From Acinetobacter terrae (lineage in GTDB: Bacteria; Pseudomonadota; Gammaproteobacteria; Pseudomonadales; Moraxellaceae): 64,000 nucleotides of DNA. The stretch is from positions 84,654-148,653 of the forward strand of contig NZ_JABERI010000002.1 of the NCBI RefSeq assembly GCF_013004375.1, given 5' to 3'. A program made the translations under genes and the position numbers. Below are positions 1 to 9,786 of this stretch, piece after piece (within the stretch, counting starts at the first letter, position 1; each line of letters starts with the position of its first letter). The notes below the pieces were generated by a model. It searched no databases and was not told the DNA's origin. It was given only the letters and a program-made list of their open reading frames with translations.

Positions 1-231
1 CATTTCCAAAGGACGTACTTCTTTCTGAAGTGCACCAAGAAGGTTCGTTGCAGCCACTTTTTCCGGTTGAATTTGCAATTCAGCTTCAGTTTCAGCAGAT
101 TTTTCTACTTCTACCAAAGCATCACTGTCTGTAATTGCCCAAAAAACAAGTGCTGCAAACAGACACACCAACCCACACACTAGCCAGATATAGTTTTGAA
201 TACGTTGCCATTGTGTACGGATGGTTGCCAT
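1..231 (-). CDS. Membrane-anchored hypothetical protein (partial, runs off window)
   Basis: Only the first 77 residues lie in the window; the reading frame stays open to position 1. It starts with ATG three bases after the aroB stop, so it is almost certainly co-transcribed and translationally coupled with aroB. Residues about 13-34 form one hydrophobic membrane segment, followed by an acidic stretch (about residues 36-50), the pattern of a single-pass inner-membrane protein with a periplasmic C-terminal part. In Acinetobacter a protein of unknown role commonly sits between aroB and the glutamate synthase genes; this is from memory of synteny, not visible here. I cannot name its domain because the C-terminal part is missing. 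Confidence 0.75.
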   Translation of the reverse strand, partial: MATIRTQWQRIQNYIWLVCGLVCLFAALVFWAITDSDALVEVEKSAETEAELQIQPEKVAATNLLGALQKEVRPLEM

Positions 232-234
232 GAC

Positions 235-1320
235 TTATGCCTTCTCTTGATTCGCCAAAATCGCTTGTTTCATCAATTCCACATCAAATTCTCTGGTAAT
301 TACAGCCTGTCCTAAAGATTTCATCAGTACAAGGCGTAACTGTCCATTCAGCACTTTTTTATCATGTGCCATATATGCGAGGAATTCATCAAGTGGAATA
401 GCTGGGCATTTTACGGGTAAATGAGCACGTTGAATGATTTTTTTTGTACGTTCCAAATCTTCAACTGAAATCCAGCCCATACGATGTGACAAGTCAGCCG
501 CCATCACCATACCGGTTGCGACCGCTTCACCGTGTAACCAAACGCCATATCCTAAGTAAGATTCAATCGCATGCCCAAAAGTATGTCCTAAATTAAGTAA
601 AGCGCGCTCACCTTGTTCTTTTTCATCATTGGCAACGATACGTGCTTTATGTGCACATGAACGGTAAACAGCTTCAGCCAGTAACGCTGAATCACGCCCC
701 ACCAGGCCATCCATATTTTCTTCGAGCCAAACCAAGAAATCTAGATCGCCCAATAAGGCATATTTAATCACTTCCGCCAAACCTGCTGACAGTTCACGAT
801 CAGGCAAAGTGCTTAATTGCGCCATATCTGCCAACACCACTTGTGGCTGCTGGAAAGCACCAATCATGTTTTTACCCAAAGGATGATTAATGCCGGTTTT
901 TCCTCCCACACTCGAATCCACTTGTGAAAGCAGTGTAGTTGGCACTTGAATAAAATACACACCACGTTGAAAACATGCAGATGCAAAGCCAGCCATATCC
1001 CCGATCACGCCACCACCCAGAGCTAAAACCGTAGCATCACGATTAAACCCTGCTTCTAATAAAGCATCAAAAATCAAATTTAAATGTTCAATATTTTTAT
1101 ATTTTTCACCATCAGGCAAAATACATGTTGCAACGGTTTTCCCCAAAGCTTCTATTGCAGTCATATAGTGCTCTAAATACAATGGCGCAACCGTGGTATT
1201 GGTCACGATCATCACTTGCTTACCTTTGATATAAGGTTCAAGCAAAGATTGCGGATTTAAATCACTACCAATAAAAATAGGATATCGGCGATCGCCGAGT
1301 TCAACATGTAAAGTTTGCAT
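235..1320 (-). CDS. aroB: 3-dehydroquinate synthase
   Basis: Converts DAHP to 3-dehydroquinate, the second step of the shikimate pathway, in the cytoplasm, using NAD and a divalent metal. The 361-residue length is normal for the family. The glycine-rich NAD-binding motif GGGVIGD is at residues 102-108, and the family block [20 protein letters not shown] is at 126-145. The metal-binding region with [13 protein letters not shown] and the HTFGHAIE motif follow in the expected order. It lies directly downstream of aroK, which acts later in the same pathway, and downstream of the pil genes in one transcription unit. Confidence 0.98.
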   Translation of the reverse strand: MQTLHVELGDRRYPIFIGSDLNPQSLLEPYIKGKQVMIVTNTTVAPLYLEHYMTAIEALGKTVATCILPDGEKYKNIEHLNLIFDALLEAGFNRDATVLALGGGVIGDMAGFASACFQRGVYFIQVPTTLLSQVDSSVGGKTGINHPLGKNMIGAFQQPQVVLADMAQLSTLPDRELSAGLAEVIKYALLGDLDFLVWLEENMDGLVGRDSALLAEAVYRSCAHKARIVANDEKEQGERALLNLGHTFGHAIESYLGYGVWLHGEAVATGMVMAADLSHRMGWISVEDLERTKKIIQRAHLPVKCPAIPLDEFLAYMAHDKKVLNGQLRLVLMKSLGQAVITREFDVELMKQAILANQEKA

Positions 1321-1337
1321 GAAATTAAAACCGTTAA

Positions 1338-1886
1338 TTAGACTAAATCTGCTTCTTGAGAAACAATCATATGTAAGATTTTTTGAGCTAAATCACGAGC
1401 AGCTCCCTGATTGGTTTCAATAATATAATGCGCAACTTCACGATACAAAGGATCGCGAAGTGCCAATAAATCACGTAACTTTTGTTCAGGATTTTCAACT
1501 TGCAATAAAGGACGGTTTTTATCCCGGTAGGTGCGCTGTAATTGAATTTCGACGGGAGTATAGAGATAAACAACGATTCCGCGTTGTTTTAAAAATTCAC
1601 GATTTGGGGCTTGGGTCACTGCACCACCACCCGTTGCCAGAACCAGTTGTGAACGAGCTGTTAACTCATCGATCACCATTGTTTCACGGTTACGAAATCC
1701 CTTTTCACCTTCTTTTTCAAAAATCCAAGGAATTGTCGCCCCTGTTTTCCGTTCAATTTCATGATCACTATCAAGAAACTCACGTCCTAACAGTTCCGCC
1801 AAATGTCGACCAACCGTTGTTTTCCCAGCCCCCATTGGCCCTACCAAATAAATATTTGGCAGGGTTTCAAACTCATTGCTTGGCAA
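1338..1886 (-). CDS. aroK: Shikimate kinase (probable TTG start)
   Basis: Phosphorylates shikimate with ATP in the cytoplasm. The P-loop GPMGAGKTT is at residues 16-24 of this model, followed by the shikimate-binding DSDHEIE motif and the ATGGGAV loop. No ATG precedes the P-loop in this frame. The chosen TTG at 1886 follows an AGGTGA ribosome-binding sequence by a short spacer and gives 182 residues; an upstream TTG at 1916 would add ten residues. The gene starts within about 40 bases of the pilQ stop and reads on into aroB, so pilus and aromatic-pathway genes share an operon, an arrangement seen in other gamma-proteobacteria. Confidence 0.93.
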   Translation of the reverse strand: MPSNEFETLPNIYLVGPMGAGKTTVGRHLAELLGREFLDSDHEIERKTGATIPWIFEKEGEKGFRNRETMVIDELTARSQLVLATGGGAVTQAPNREFLKQRGIVVYLYTPVEIQLQRTYRDKNRPLLQVENPEQKLRDLLALRDPLYREVAHYIIETNQGAARDLAQKILHMIVSQEADLV

Positions 1887-1922
1887 GGAGTCACCTATGT
1901 GTTTTGTTAAATTCAAAATATA

Positions 1923-4085
1923 TTAATGATTTCTTGAAACACTGTCATTAACAATTCGTGGTGTAACAAAAATCAATAGCTCTCGCTTATTATCAGACTT
2001 GATATCTTTACGGAATAAACGACCTACGTAAGGAAGATCCCCTAAGAATGGTACCTTAGTTTGAGCATTACGTGTTTCTTGTTCAAAAATACCACCGAGC
2101 ACCACAGTCTCTCCATTATCTACCAGGACATTGGTATTGATTTGATTTTTATTAATCGTCAATTGACCGGTCGGTGTCGGATTTCCTGGAGTATCGCTGG
2201 TGATGTTGAGTAGCATCTGAACTTTGCCATCAGGTGTAATACTTGGTGTTACATCCAAGCTAAGTACAGCATCAATGAATTCAGTGGTTGAAACTGCATT
2301 TGCGCCACCACCTTCTGAGGATTGGTATGGAATCTGTGTACCTGATGAAACTTTAGCCATTTGTTTGTCTGCAGTGAGGACTTTAGGTGTTGAAATCACC
2401 TCACCATAACCATCTGCTTGTAATGCAGAAAGTTCTAAATCCAGCATAAAGTCAGATAAGCTGATTAAACCAAAGGCAATACGGCTTGCACCTTGACTAG
2501 TTACGCCTAAATCCACATTTAAGTTCTGTGGACGTTGAATCGTATATTTACCGTCATCATCAGGTGTTTTTAAATCCCACAAAGTAGTATCACTACCACC
2601 GACCAACAAATCATTATTCTGAGTAATCCCTTGCGACAAGATACCCCACTTCACACCCATCTCTTTACTAAACTCTGTTGAAGCACGAACAATACGGGCT
2701 TCAACCATCACTTGTTTAACTGGAATGTCTAGCAAGTCGACCATTTTTCGGACTTTATCAATATTCTGTGCCGTATCATTAATAATCAGTGTATTGGTAC
2801 GTGCATCAGCGGATATCGTTCCACGTGAGCTTAATAAACTTTCACTAGAATTATTATTGTTACTACTATTCCCAGAATTACCATTACTTGAAGATTTCGT
2901 TTGTGTAATCAGTTTTTCAATATCAGCAACCTTTGCATAGCTTAATTGCATATACTCTGTCTGTATTGGCGCCAATTTTACACTTTGCTCTATCGCCTTC
3001 GCCTGCTCTTCTTCTGCTTTAATTAATTCCGAAACAGGTGCAATCCAGATTACATTACCATTACGGCGTTTATCTAAATTCTTGGTTTTTAGAATAATAT
3101 CTAATGCCTGATCCCAAGGTACATCCTTTAAGCGTAAAGTAATATTGCCTTGTACCGTATCAGCAGTCACCATATTGATTTCAGTGAAGTCTGCCAATAA
3201 TTGAAGCACACGACGTACTTCAATATCCTGAAAATCTAGAGAAATCTTTTTACCGGTATAACTATTCGCTGCTTTCGGTTTAAGCGGATTTTTATCTTCA
3301 GGTCGTTTTAAACTGATGGTAAGCTTATTGTCCGCCTGATATGCCATATATTCATAGCTGCCAGAAGTCTGAATGGTAATTACACCATTTCCACCATTAT
3401 TATTTGCATCAATCGTAGAAACTGGCGTTGCAAAATCATTTACATTTAAACGACGAGCCAAGTGTGCAGGAACTTTACTGCCTAAAGTTCGTACGACAAC
3501 TTTACTGCCTTGCTGCTGCACATCAATCTGTGTGTTTGTGCCAAGCAAATCAATAACAACCTGCCCTTCACCCTGACCACCACGCTGAAAACCAATATTG
3601 GAAATTCCTTGGGTAGATCTTTGCGCAACTACCTGCTGAGGTGCAAATGCATTACCCGCAGCAGAATTAATTTTTAAAATAAAAGTATTGCCTTCTACGC
3701 GTGTGGTAAAGGCACCGGCATCCGCTAAATTCACCGTTAAACGTGAACGTTGTGCATCAGAACTTACATCAACAGAACTGGCTTCTTTGGTGGCAACTGC
3801 AATGCTATTTTGCTTTAAATTTTGCTGTGCTTTATCAAAATCCAGAATCAGACGTGATGGCTGTTCTAATTGATAGGCTTGCGGCTGTGGAGGCAAGCCG
3901 TTAAACATGACACGGATTTCTGTACCCTGACCTGCAACTTGCATAGGCACAATATTGGTAATACTGACTTGTGCATTGGCAACTTGCATTACTGCGATTG
4001 CAACAGCACCCATAGAAAATTGACGGAACAAATGGTTCATTGTATTGCCATCCCCAAATATAAAATCTTTCAAACTGTTATTCAT
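1923..4085 (-). CDS. pilQ: Type IV pilus secretin PilQ
   Basis: Outer-membrane secretin ring through which the type IV pilus passes, also needed for DNA uptake in naturally transformable Acinetobacter. The order is signal peptide, N-terminal AMIN-type beta domains, an STN/N0 and N1 region, an Asn/Ser-rich linker near residues 400-420, then the C-terminal secretin domain with VPFLGDLPYVGRLFR near the end. I chose the ATG at 4085 because AAAGGA lies five bases upstream; it overlaps the pilP end by no coding bases. A TTG at 4118 would extend it by 11 residues. A third ATG at 4040 would give a compact signal peptide ending ANA and may be the true start. Confidence 0.95.
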   Translation of the reverse strand: MNNSLKDFIFGDGNTMNHLFRQFSMGAVAIAVMQVANAQVSITNIVPMQVAGQGTEIRVMFNGLPPQPQAYQLEQPSRLILDFDKAQQNLKQNSIAVATKEASSVDVSSDAQRSRLTVNLADAGAFTTRVEGNTFILKINSAAGNAFAPQQVVAQRSTQGISNIGFQRGGQGEGQVVIDLLGTNTQIDVQQQGSKVVVRTLGSKVPAHLARRLNVNDFATPVSTIDANNNGGNGVITIQTSGSYEYMAYQADNKLTISLKRPEDKNPLKPKAANSYTGKKISLDFQDIEVRRVLQLLADFTEINMVTADTVQGNITLRLKDVPWDQALDIILKTKNLDKRRNGNVIWIAPVSELIKAEEEQAKAIEQSVKLAPIQTEYMQLSYAKVADIEKLITQTKSSSNGNSGNSSNNNNSSESLLSSRGTISADARTNTLIINDTAQNIDKVRKMVDLLDIPVKQVMVEARIVRASTEFSKEMGVKWGILSQGITQNNDLLVGGSDTTLWDLKTPDDDGKYTIQRPQNLNVDLGVTSQGASRIAFGLISLSDFMLDLELSALQADGYGEVISTPKVLTADKQMAKVSSGTQIPYQSSEGGGANAVSTTEFIDAVLSLDVTPSITPDGKVQMLLNITSDTPGNPTPTGQLTINKNQINTNVLVDNGETVVLGGIFEQETRNAQTKVPFLGDLPYVGRLFRKDIKSDNKRELLIFVTPRIVNDSVSRNH

Positions 4086-4101
4086 TTTTATTCCTTTAAA
4101 C

Positions 4102-4629
4102 TTAAGGCGCTGGTCCAATTAATATCAGACTTCTTGGACGCTCTACATATCCTTCCCGTCCATCTGGAATAATTTCCACGAGATCGATTTGTGTTGGCGT
4201 GATATTCACCACACGGCCATGATTCACACCCATGTAGCTACCACGTTGTACGCGCTCTATTTCGCCATCTGGGGTTTGAATTAATGCCAGGATCTGCCCA
4301 GACTGACTACGCATACTTCCCTTCATATTCAAGGATTCGATGGCATAACTTTCTAAAGGTTGCAGTTGACGTGACAAGTTAGGATAGACACGTTTTCCTG
4401 CCATAATTCTCAATTCAGCCGCGAGTGAACTCGGTAAAAAAGGGCTTTTCAGTTGATGGGCTGCATAGTCAAATGTTGGCACAGGTGGGAAAACCGGTGC
4501 CGGTTCGATAGGCAATGGCGCTTGATTACGAATACTTGCCATTTGCTCGTTGACCGCATCAATACGAGAATCACACCCTACCAATAACAAGCCTAATACC
4601 AGGCTTAAAGTCATTTTTTCTATTTTCAT
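4102..4629 (-). CDS. pilP: Type IV pilus assembly lipoprotein PilP
   Basis: Inner-membrane-anchored lipoprotein that links the PilN-PilO heterodimer to the PilQ secretin. The N-terminal 19 residues end in a lipobox LVGC with Cys19. The rest is a low-complexity linker rich in Pro (residues 35-50) and a small beta domain ending in a segment with SLILIGPAP. Length 175 residues is normal. Its ATG overlaps the pilO stop (TAATG), a translational coupling arrangement. Confidence 0.95.
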   Translation of the reverse strand: MKIEKMTLSLVLGLLLVGCDSRIDAVNEQMASIRNQAPLPIEPAPVFPPVPTFDYAAHQLKSPFLPSSLAAELRIMAGKRVYPNLSRQLQPLESYAIESLNMKGSMRSQSGQILALIQTPDGEIERVQRGSYMGVNHGRVVNITPTQIDLVEIIPDGREGYVERPRSLILIGPAP

Positions 4630-5354
4630 TACTGTGCCCCCCCAGCTGTAGCAGTTGCATTCGCATCTGCTGCTTGAGTATCCGTAGCACCGATATAACG
4701 ATAGGTTTTGGCTTTCACGTTATAGGTAATTTGAGGAATATCGGTTTTTTTCTCTTTATTTTCCGTACCCGTGATATCAAAATCATGCAAAGTGACAATA
4801 CGCGGAAGTGCTGCAATACCACTGACAAAAGAACCAAAGGCATGATAATCACCGGTTGCTTCCATAGAAATGGGCTGCTCAATAAAGAACTCTTGCTTAA
4901 TTTCATTTTCCAAACGAATATTTTTAAATTTCAGACCAGAATTCACGCCACTGACGTTGATATCTTCAACCAATCCGGGAATTTCAGTTTCTTTAGGCAA
5001 TTGTTCCAGTTGCTGATTAAAATTCGCTTCCATTTCTTGTAACTGCGCTTGCAACTGTTGCAAATTACGCAGCTTGGAATCTTTTTCACGAAATTCATTG
5101 AGTAAATTTTGCTCTTGAGCACTGGCATTGGAAATTGCGTCTATTTGACCTTTAATCAGCGCAAAATAACCCAGAATACCAATCATCATCATAATTAAAA
5201 TCCAACAAGTGATTTTAACCGATAATGGCCAGCTCCCATAGTTATTCATATCCAAGGTATTGAACTGCTGAAGAAACTTATCTAAGGTCATCTTCTTTTT
5301 GTGTGTAGCAACACCTTCATTTGGATTTAATTCATCAAATTCATCGAGACTCAT
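4629..5354 (-). CDS. pilO: Type IV pilus inner-membrane protein PilO
   Basis: Bitopic inner-membrane protein of the pilus alignment subcomplex; dimerises with PilN and binds PilP. A cytoplasmic N-terminus of about 44 residues precedes one membrane helix (about 45-67), then a coiled coil rich in Gln, Leu and Glu (about 80-125) and a periplasmic ferredoxin-like domain. The C-terminus is an Ala/Thr-rich tail. Its start overlaps the pilN stop by four bases (ATGA) and its stop overlaps the pilP start. Confidence 0.95.
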   Translation of the reverse strand: MSLDEFDELNPNEGVATHKKKMTLDKFLQQFNTLDMNNYGSWPLSVKITCWILIMMMIGILGYFALIKGQIDAISNASAQEQNLLNEFREKDSKLRNLQQLQAQLQEMEANFNQQLEQLPKETEIPGLVEDINVSGVNSGLKFKNIRLENEIKQEFFIEQPISMEATGDYHAFGSFVSGIAALPRIVTLHDFDITGTENKEKKTDIPQITYNVKAKTYRYIGATDTQAADANATATAGGAQ

Positions 5355-5992
5355 TGTGCTGCCCCCACTGTTGAATTAGCTGTATTTTGTGCTGCTTCGG
5401 GTGTAGTAGGTTGTGCAATTTCATCCAAGTCAGCAGTAATGACGAATGAACCATAACCTTCTTCAACACGTGGAACTACAGAACTAGGCGCCTTATCTTT
5501 CTTCTCTTCAACAGCTAAAAAAGAATTCATAAATGCGTTTCTATACCAGGCTGATGCTTCCAAACTACGCAAGAACTCTGCAACCGTGTTCGGGCTTTCC
5601 GCTTTACCTTCAATGGTAAATTTATCCCCTGTACGGACAAATTTGGTAATGTACAAATTACTTGGCGTAACGCGTACCATTTCATCAATCAGGCGAACCG
5701 CAATCGGGCGTTGTCCTTGCAACCCTTGAATCAACTTCATGCGCTCAACAATGGCATTACGCTGCGCTTCCAAACCTTCTAGGGATTTCAATTGCACATC
5801 AAGGTTTTGATTGGTACTGGTAATCAGTTGATTCGCTTGCTCTTGATCTTCAAGTTTATGGTCATAGTAAAACCATGCCAATGCGACCGCTAAAGCCCCG
5901 ATTAATGCCACCCCAATACAAATTGTAATAAATTCTTTTTTTCGTTTCTCTCTTAGCTCATCACGCCAAGGGAGCAGGTTAATTCTCGCCAT
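5351..5992 (-). CDS. pilN: Type IV pilus inner-membrane protein PilN
   Basis: Partner of PilO; its short cytoplasmic N-terminus binds PilM. The conserved start MARINLLPWRDELRE is the PilM-binding peptide and is textbook for the family. A single membrane helix follows (about 22-44), then coiled coil (about 45-95) and a periplasmic domain. The 213-residue length is normal. The start overlaps the pilM stop (TAATG). A low-complexity Ala/Thr tail ends the protein, as in PilO. Confidence 0.96.
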   Translation of the reverse strand: MARINLLPWRDELREKRKKEFITICIGVALIGALAVALAWFYYDHKLEDQEQANQLITSTNQNLDVQLKSLEGLEAQRNAIVERMKLIQGLQGQRPIAVRLIDEMVRVTPSNLYITKFVRTGDKFTIEGKAESPNTVAEFLRSLEASAWYRNAFMNSFLAVEEKKDKAPSSVVPRVEEGYGSFVITADLDEIAQPTTPEAAQNTANSTVGAAQ

Positions 5993-7053
5993 TAATCAAA
6001 ACTCCTCAATGCCAAACCACATGCCACCATGAGTGAGGAAGCATCATTCTCTATCTTTTTAATATCAATTTGTGGAGAAAAGCCCATTTGTAAAAATGGG
6101 TTGGCAATAGTCACACGATAACCAAGTTTTTGTTGGAGTAGCTTCGCGAGCCCCGGAATATTGGCATTACCTCCTGCCAATAAAATATGATCGATCTCAT
6201 TAAATTGTGAAGATGAGAAAAAGAACTGTAATGATCTTGCTGCTTGTTGAACCACTGCTTCCAAGAAAGGTTCTAAAACTTCAACATCATAATCATCAGG
6301 TAATGAACGACTTTTCTTTGCACGGCCGGCTTCTTCAAAAGACAGACCATAGCGATTTTGAATTTCTTGAGTGAGCTGCTTCCCACCAAACACCTGCTCA
6401 CGCGTATAAATCACCTTATTGTTTTGCATCACAGATAAGGTCGTCATGGTATGACCAATATCTAAAATACCTACAGTATTCACACCCATAGGTAAAGTAT
6501 CGGAAAACACTTGATATGCATTTTCGATAGCAAAACTTTCAACATCAGCAGTTTTTGGTGTTAAGCCAGCAAGCTCTAAGACTTCAGAACGCGCTTCTAC
6601 ATTTTCAACACGGGTCGCAACCAAAAGCACATTCACCCGATTCGGGTTTGCCAAACGCTCCGGCAACACCTCAAAATCAAGACTCGCTTCATCTAATGGG
6701 AAAGGAATATATTGCTCAGCATCCATACGAATTTGAACTTCACGTTCATCGTCCGTCATATCCGCATCCATCTCAATCGTTTTGGTAATCACCATTGAAG
6801 TCGGAATTGCAAGTGCTACGGCTGTGGATTGGGTATTTGCCAGATTGAGTGCTCGCTCTAATGCATCCCCTACCGCCTCTGGATTCAATATATTTTTTTC
6901 GACAACACTACCTTCAGGTAAAGGCACCAGCGCATAGCTTTCAACCCAATACCTGTTACCGCTTTTAACAGAAAGTTCTAACAACTTAACAGAAGTAGAA
7001 CTAATATCTACTCCAATTAACCCCTTATTCGGCTTACGATATAACCTGAGCAC
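5992..7053 (-). CDS. pilM: Type IV pilus assembly protein PilM (actin-like ATPase)
   Basis: Cytoplasmic actin-fold protein that binds ATP and docks on the PilN N-terminus. The first actin phosphate motif is IGVDISSTSVKLLEL near residues 13-27; a second phosphate motif GILDIGHTMTTLSV and the adenosine motif HILLAGGNANIPGL follow. At 353 residues it is full length. It is the first gene of the pilMNOPQ-aroKB unit and is divergent from ponA, with 165 bases between them that must hold both promoters. Confidence 0.97.
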   Translation of the reverse strand: MLRLYRKPNKGLIGVDISSTSVKLLELSVKSGNRYWVESYALVPLPEGSVVEKNILNPEAVGDALERALNLANTQSTAVALAIPTSMVITKTIEMDADMTDDEREVQIRMDAEQYIPFPLDEASLDFEVLPERLANPNRVNVLLVATRVENVEARSEVLELAGLTPKTADVESFAIENAYQVFSDTLPMGVNTVGILDIGHTMTTLSVMQNNKVIYTREQVFGGKQLTQEIQNRYGLSFEEAGRAKKSRSLPDDYDVEVLEPFLEAVVQQAARSLQFFFSSSQFNEIDHILLAGGNANIPGLAKLLQQKLGYRVTIANPFLQMGFSPQIDIKKIENDASSLMVACGLALRSFD

Positions 7054-7218
7054 TATATAATTCCTATTATTTTTTTATCCCCAATAAAAGTAACCTACTA
7101 ATCAGTGTTGGTCTATAATTTTATACAGATACAATAACGCATCTAACAATCTGTATGTGTAAAGGCTATACTGACCGCCAATTAGTTTGCCATTAGCTCT
7201 TATTAAAACTTACTTGTT
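7054..7218. promoter_or_regulatory. Divergent pilM / ponA promoter region
   Basis: The 165-base AT-rich spacer separates two divergent start codons. On the minus strand TTGTTA and TATAAA are 18 bases apart and could drive pilM. On the plus strand a TATAAT lies inside GGTCTATAATTTT, but I see no good -35 at the usual distance. These are weak motif matches, inferred rather than shown. Confidence 0.4.
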
Positions 7219-9747
7219 ATGAAAAAGCTATCTCGTTCGGGCCATGTTCATCCATTTTTTTTGATCATAATTATAGCCTTGGTCGCAATTCCGATGGGAT
7301 TCTATGGCATGTATCTCTATATTGCCCCATCTTTACCTAAAATGACCACTTTAAAAAAGGCGCCGTTATTAAAACCTTTGCAGGTGTATAGTGCTGATAA
7401 TGAGCTTATTGCAGAGTATGGTGGCAAGTTATCTGTCCCTGTAGAATACAAACAAATTCCAAAACCATTTATCTCTGCCTTCCTTGCAGCGGAGGATTCA
7501 TCCTTCTTTGAGCATAGCGGTATTAGCTTTAAAGGCTTAGGACGAGCGGTCAGTGAAACCATCACGGGATCAAATGTGCAAACCGGTGGTTCAACCATCA
7601 CCATGCAGGTGGCAAAAAATTATTATTTAAGCCCTGAACGTACCCTCAAACGCAAACTGACTGAAATTTTCCTTGCGCGTAAAATAGAACAGAATCTAAC
7701 CAAAGAAGAAATTCTAACTCTCTATGTGAATAAGATTTTCTTGGGAAAAAATGCCTACGGTATTGCTGCAGCAGCGAAAATTTATTACAACAAAAATCTG
7801 GATCAGCTGAGTATTGCTCAAATGGCGATGATTTCTGGTCTGCCGAAAGCACCATCTAAATATAATCCTGTAGTCAACCCAACACGCGCGTTGGAACGTC
7901 GAAACTGGATTCTTGGACGTATGCTGCAATTGGGTTATATCAACCAGTCACAGTATCAAAAAGCCATTGCTGAACCCGTCAACCTCGATATGCCAGACCG
8001 AGGTATTAACAATAAATTCCCATATGTCGGGGAAATGGTACGCTCGGAACTGGTTGAAAAATTTGGTGAACAAGCCATTGATTCTGGTTATAAAGTTTAT
8101 ACAACTGTCGATAGCAAACGCCAAGCCTATGCAGAACAGGCGGTGCAAGAAGGTTTAGAGGCTTACGACCGTCGCCATGGTTGGCGCGGTGCTGAAGCAA
8201 ACGACAAACCACTTACTGAATTCAGTGCTTATGCAAACACTTATCCCGCAAAAGTTATTAAAGTAAATAGCAATTCCTTTGATGCACTGATGCAAGATGG
8301 CTCTACCGTGACTGTGCCTTGGTCAGGGATGTCTTGGGCTTATCCTTATAGAAATGCCAACAGTGTCGGCCCTGCTCCACGTCAAGCTTCTCAAATTGTT
8401 AAAGTTAAAGATATTATTCGATTACGTCCCAATGACAACAAAACCTCATGGGCGCTTGTTCAAATCCCCAAGGCTCAAGGTCAACTGATTGCAATCAACC
8501 CAAACAACGGTGCCATTGAAGCCGTTGTTGGGGGATATAATTTTTATCAATCTAAATTTAATCGTGCGCTACAAGGCTGGCGCCAACCGGGTTCAACCAT
8601 TAAACCGTTTGTTTATGCTTTGGCCCTCGAACGTGGCATGACGCCTTATAGCATGGTCAATGACAGCCCCATTACGATTGGCAAATGGTCACCGAAGAAC
8701 TCGGATGGTCGTTATTTAGGAATGATTCCTTTACGTCGTGCCTTGTACTTATCACGAAATACCGTTTCTGTGCGATTGTTACAAACTGTCGGGATTGAAC
8801 GTACGCGACAATTATTCATGGATTTTGGTCTACACGAAGATCAAATCCCGCGTAACTACACCATTGCTCTAGGTACACCACAAGTTCTCCCAATTCAAAT
8901 GGCAACCGGTTATGCAACCTTTGCCAATGGTGGTTACCGCATTCAACCACATTTTATTGATCGTATTGAAGATGCTTATGGCAAAGTCATTTACCAAAGC
9001 AATCCAGAATACGCATGTATTTCTTGTATCAATCAAAATGATGCAGAACTGGAATCAGCTGAACCAGTGACTCCAGATGACGAAGTGATTGAAGTCACCA
9101 ATCAAACCTTGCAAGCAGAAAAAGAACTGGCGCAACTGCAATTAGATGAGTCAAAAAGTCAATATCGCCAAGCACAGCGGATTTTAAAATCCAGCTCTGC
9201 TTATGATATGGCCAACATTCTGCGTGATGTAATTCAACAGGGTACAGGTCGTGCAGCACTTAAAATTGGTCGTGGCGATATTGGCGGTAAAACAGGTACC
9301 ACCAATGATGCTAAAGATGCCTGGTTTGCCGGATTCAATGGCAAGCTAGTGACTGTGGCATGGGTCGGTTTCGACCAACCCACCACACTCGGTCGTCGTG
9401 AATATGGTGGTGTTGCAGCTTTACCGATCTGGACCAATTTTATGGGTAATGCCTTAAAAGGCACGCCAGCGGCATGGGTTCATTTCGATAAAAATGCTAA
9501 AGCACCGACCAACCACACCCAGACTGTAACTATTGGTGAACCTGTCAGAGAGGATCGCTCTTCTCCACCATTGGCTCGCCCATTGTATCGTCCAGCACCT
9601 GTTGCCCCAACACGTGCACCTGAACGTGACTTTGATGACCTGCCTGGAGAAGAAATACAAGCTCCAGATAATGCGGACTCTTCAAATACGCAAAACCAAA
9701 ATAATAAACCAGATGCACTTGAACGTTTAATTGATGTATTTGAATAA
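7219..9747 (+). CDS. ponA: Penicillin-binding protein 1A (bifunctional class A PBP)
   Basis: Polymerises glycan strands and cross-links peptides of peptidoglycan in the periplasm. One N-terminal membrane helix (about 13-35) precedes the GT51 glycosyltransferase domain, with catalytic Glu in AEDSSFF (E92) and GGSTITMQ at 123-130. The transpeptidase domain has S459-T-I-K462, S512-R-N514 and K691-T-G. An OB-like insert lies between them. The 842-residue length is normal for PBP1a. The tail is Pro/Asn-rich and disordered. It ends at a hairpin shared with the convergent rlmA. Confidence 0.97.
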   Translation: MKKLSRSGHVHPFFLIIIIALVAIPMGFYGMYLYIAPSLPKMTTLKKAPLLKPLQVYSADNELIAEYGGKLSVPVEYKQIPKPFISAFLAAEDSSFFEHSGISFKGLGRAVSETITGSNVQTGGSTITMQVAKNYYLSPERTLKRKLTEIFLARKIEQNLTKEEILTLYVNKIFLGKNAYGIAAAAKIYYNKNLDQLSIAQMAMISGLPKAPSKYNPVVNPTRALERRNWILGRMLQLGYINQSQYQKAIAEPVNLDMPDRGINNKFPYVGEMVRSELVEKFGEQAIDSGYKVYTTVDSKRQAYAEQAVQEGLEAYDRRHGWRGAEANDKPLTEFSAYANTYPAKVIKVNSNSFDALMQDGSTVTVPWSGMSWAYPYRNANSVGPAPRQASQIVKVKDIIRLRPNDNKTSWALVQIPKAQGQLIAINPNNGAIEAVVGGYNFYQSKFNRALQGWRQPGSTIKPFVYALALERGMTPYSMVNDSPITIGKWSPKNSDGRYLGMIPLRRALYLSRNTVSVRLLQTVGIERTRQLFMDFGLHEDQIPRNYTIALGTPQVLPIQMATGYATFANGGYRIQPHFIDRIEDAYGKVIYQSNPEYACISCINQNDAELESAEPVTPDDEVIEVTNQTLQAEKELAQLQLDESKSQYRQAQRILKSSSAYDMANILRDVIQQGTGRAALKIGRGDIGGKTGTTNDAKDAWFAGFNGKLVTVAWVGFDQPTTLGRREYGGVAALPIWTNFMGNALKGTPAAWVHFDKNAKAPTNHTQTVTIGEPVREDRSSPPLARPLYRPAPVAPTRAPERDFDDLPGEEIQAPDNADSSNTQNQNNKPDALERLIDVFE

Positions 9748-9753
9748 AGTCAT

Positions 9754-9779
9754 AAAAAGCCCTCAAATGAGGGCTTTTT
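9754..9779. terminator. Bidirectional terminator between ponA and rlmA
   Basis: GCCCTC and GAGGGC arms around a four-base AAAT loop are flanked by A5 on the left and T5 on the right, so the hairpin can end transcription from both converging genes. Confidence 0.9.
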
Positions 9780-9786
9780 ATTTGGC

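Noticed and set aside
1460..1951. Long plus-strand frame opposite aroK
   Set aside because: It is entirely antisense to aroK and the pilQ end, has no ribosome-binding site, and its translation is unlike any protein.
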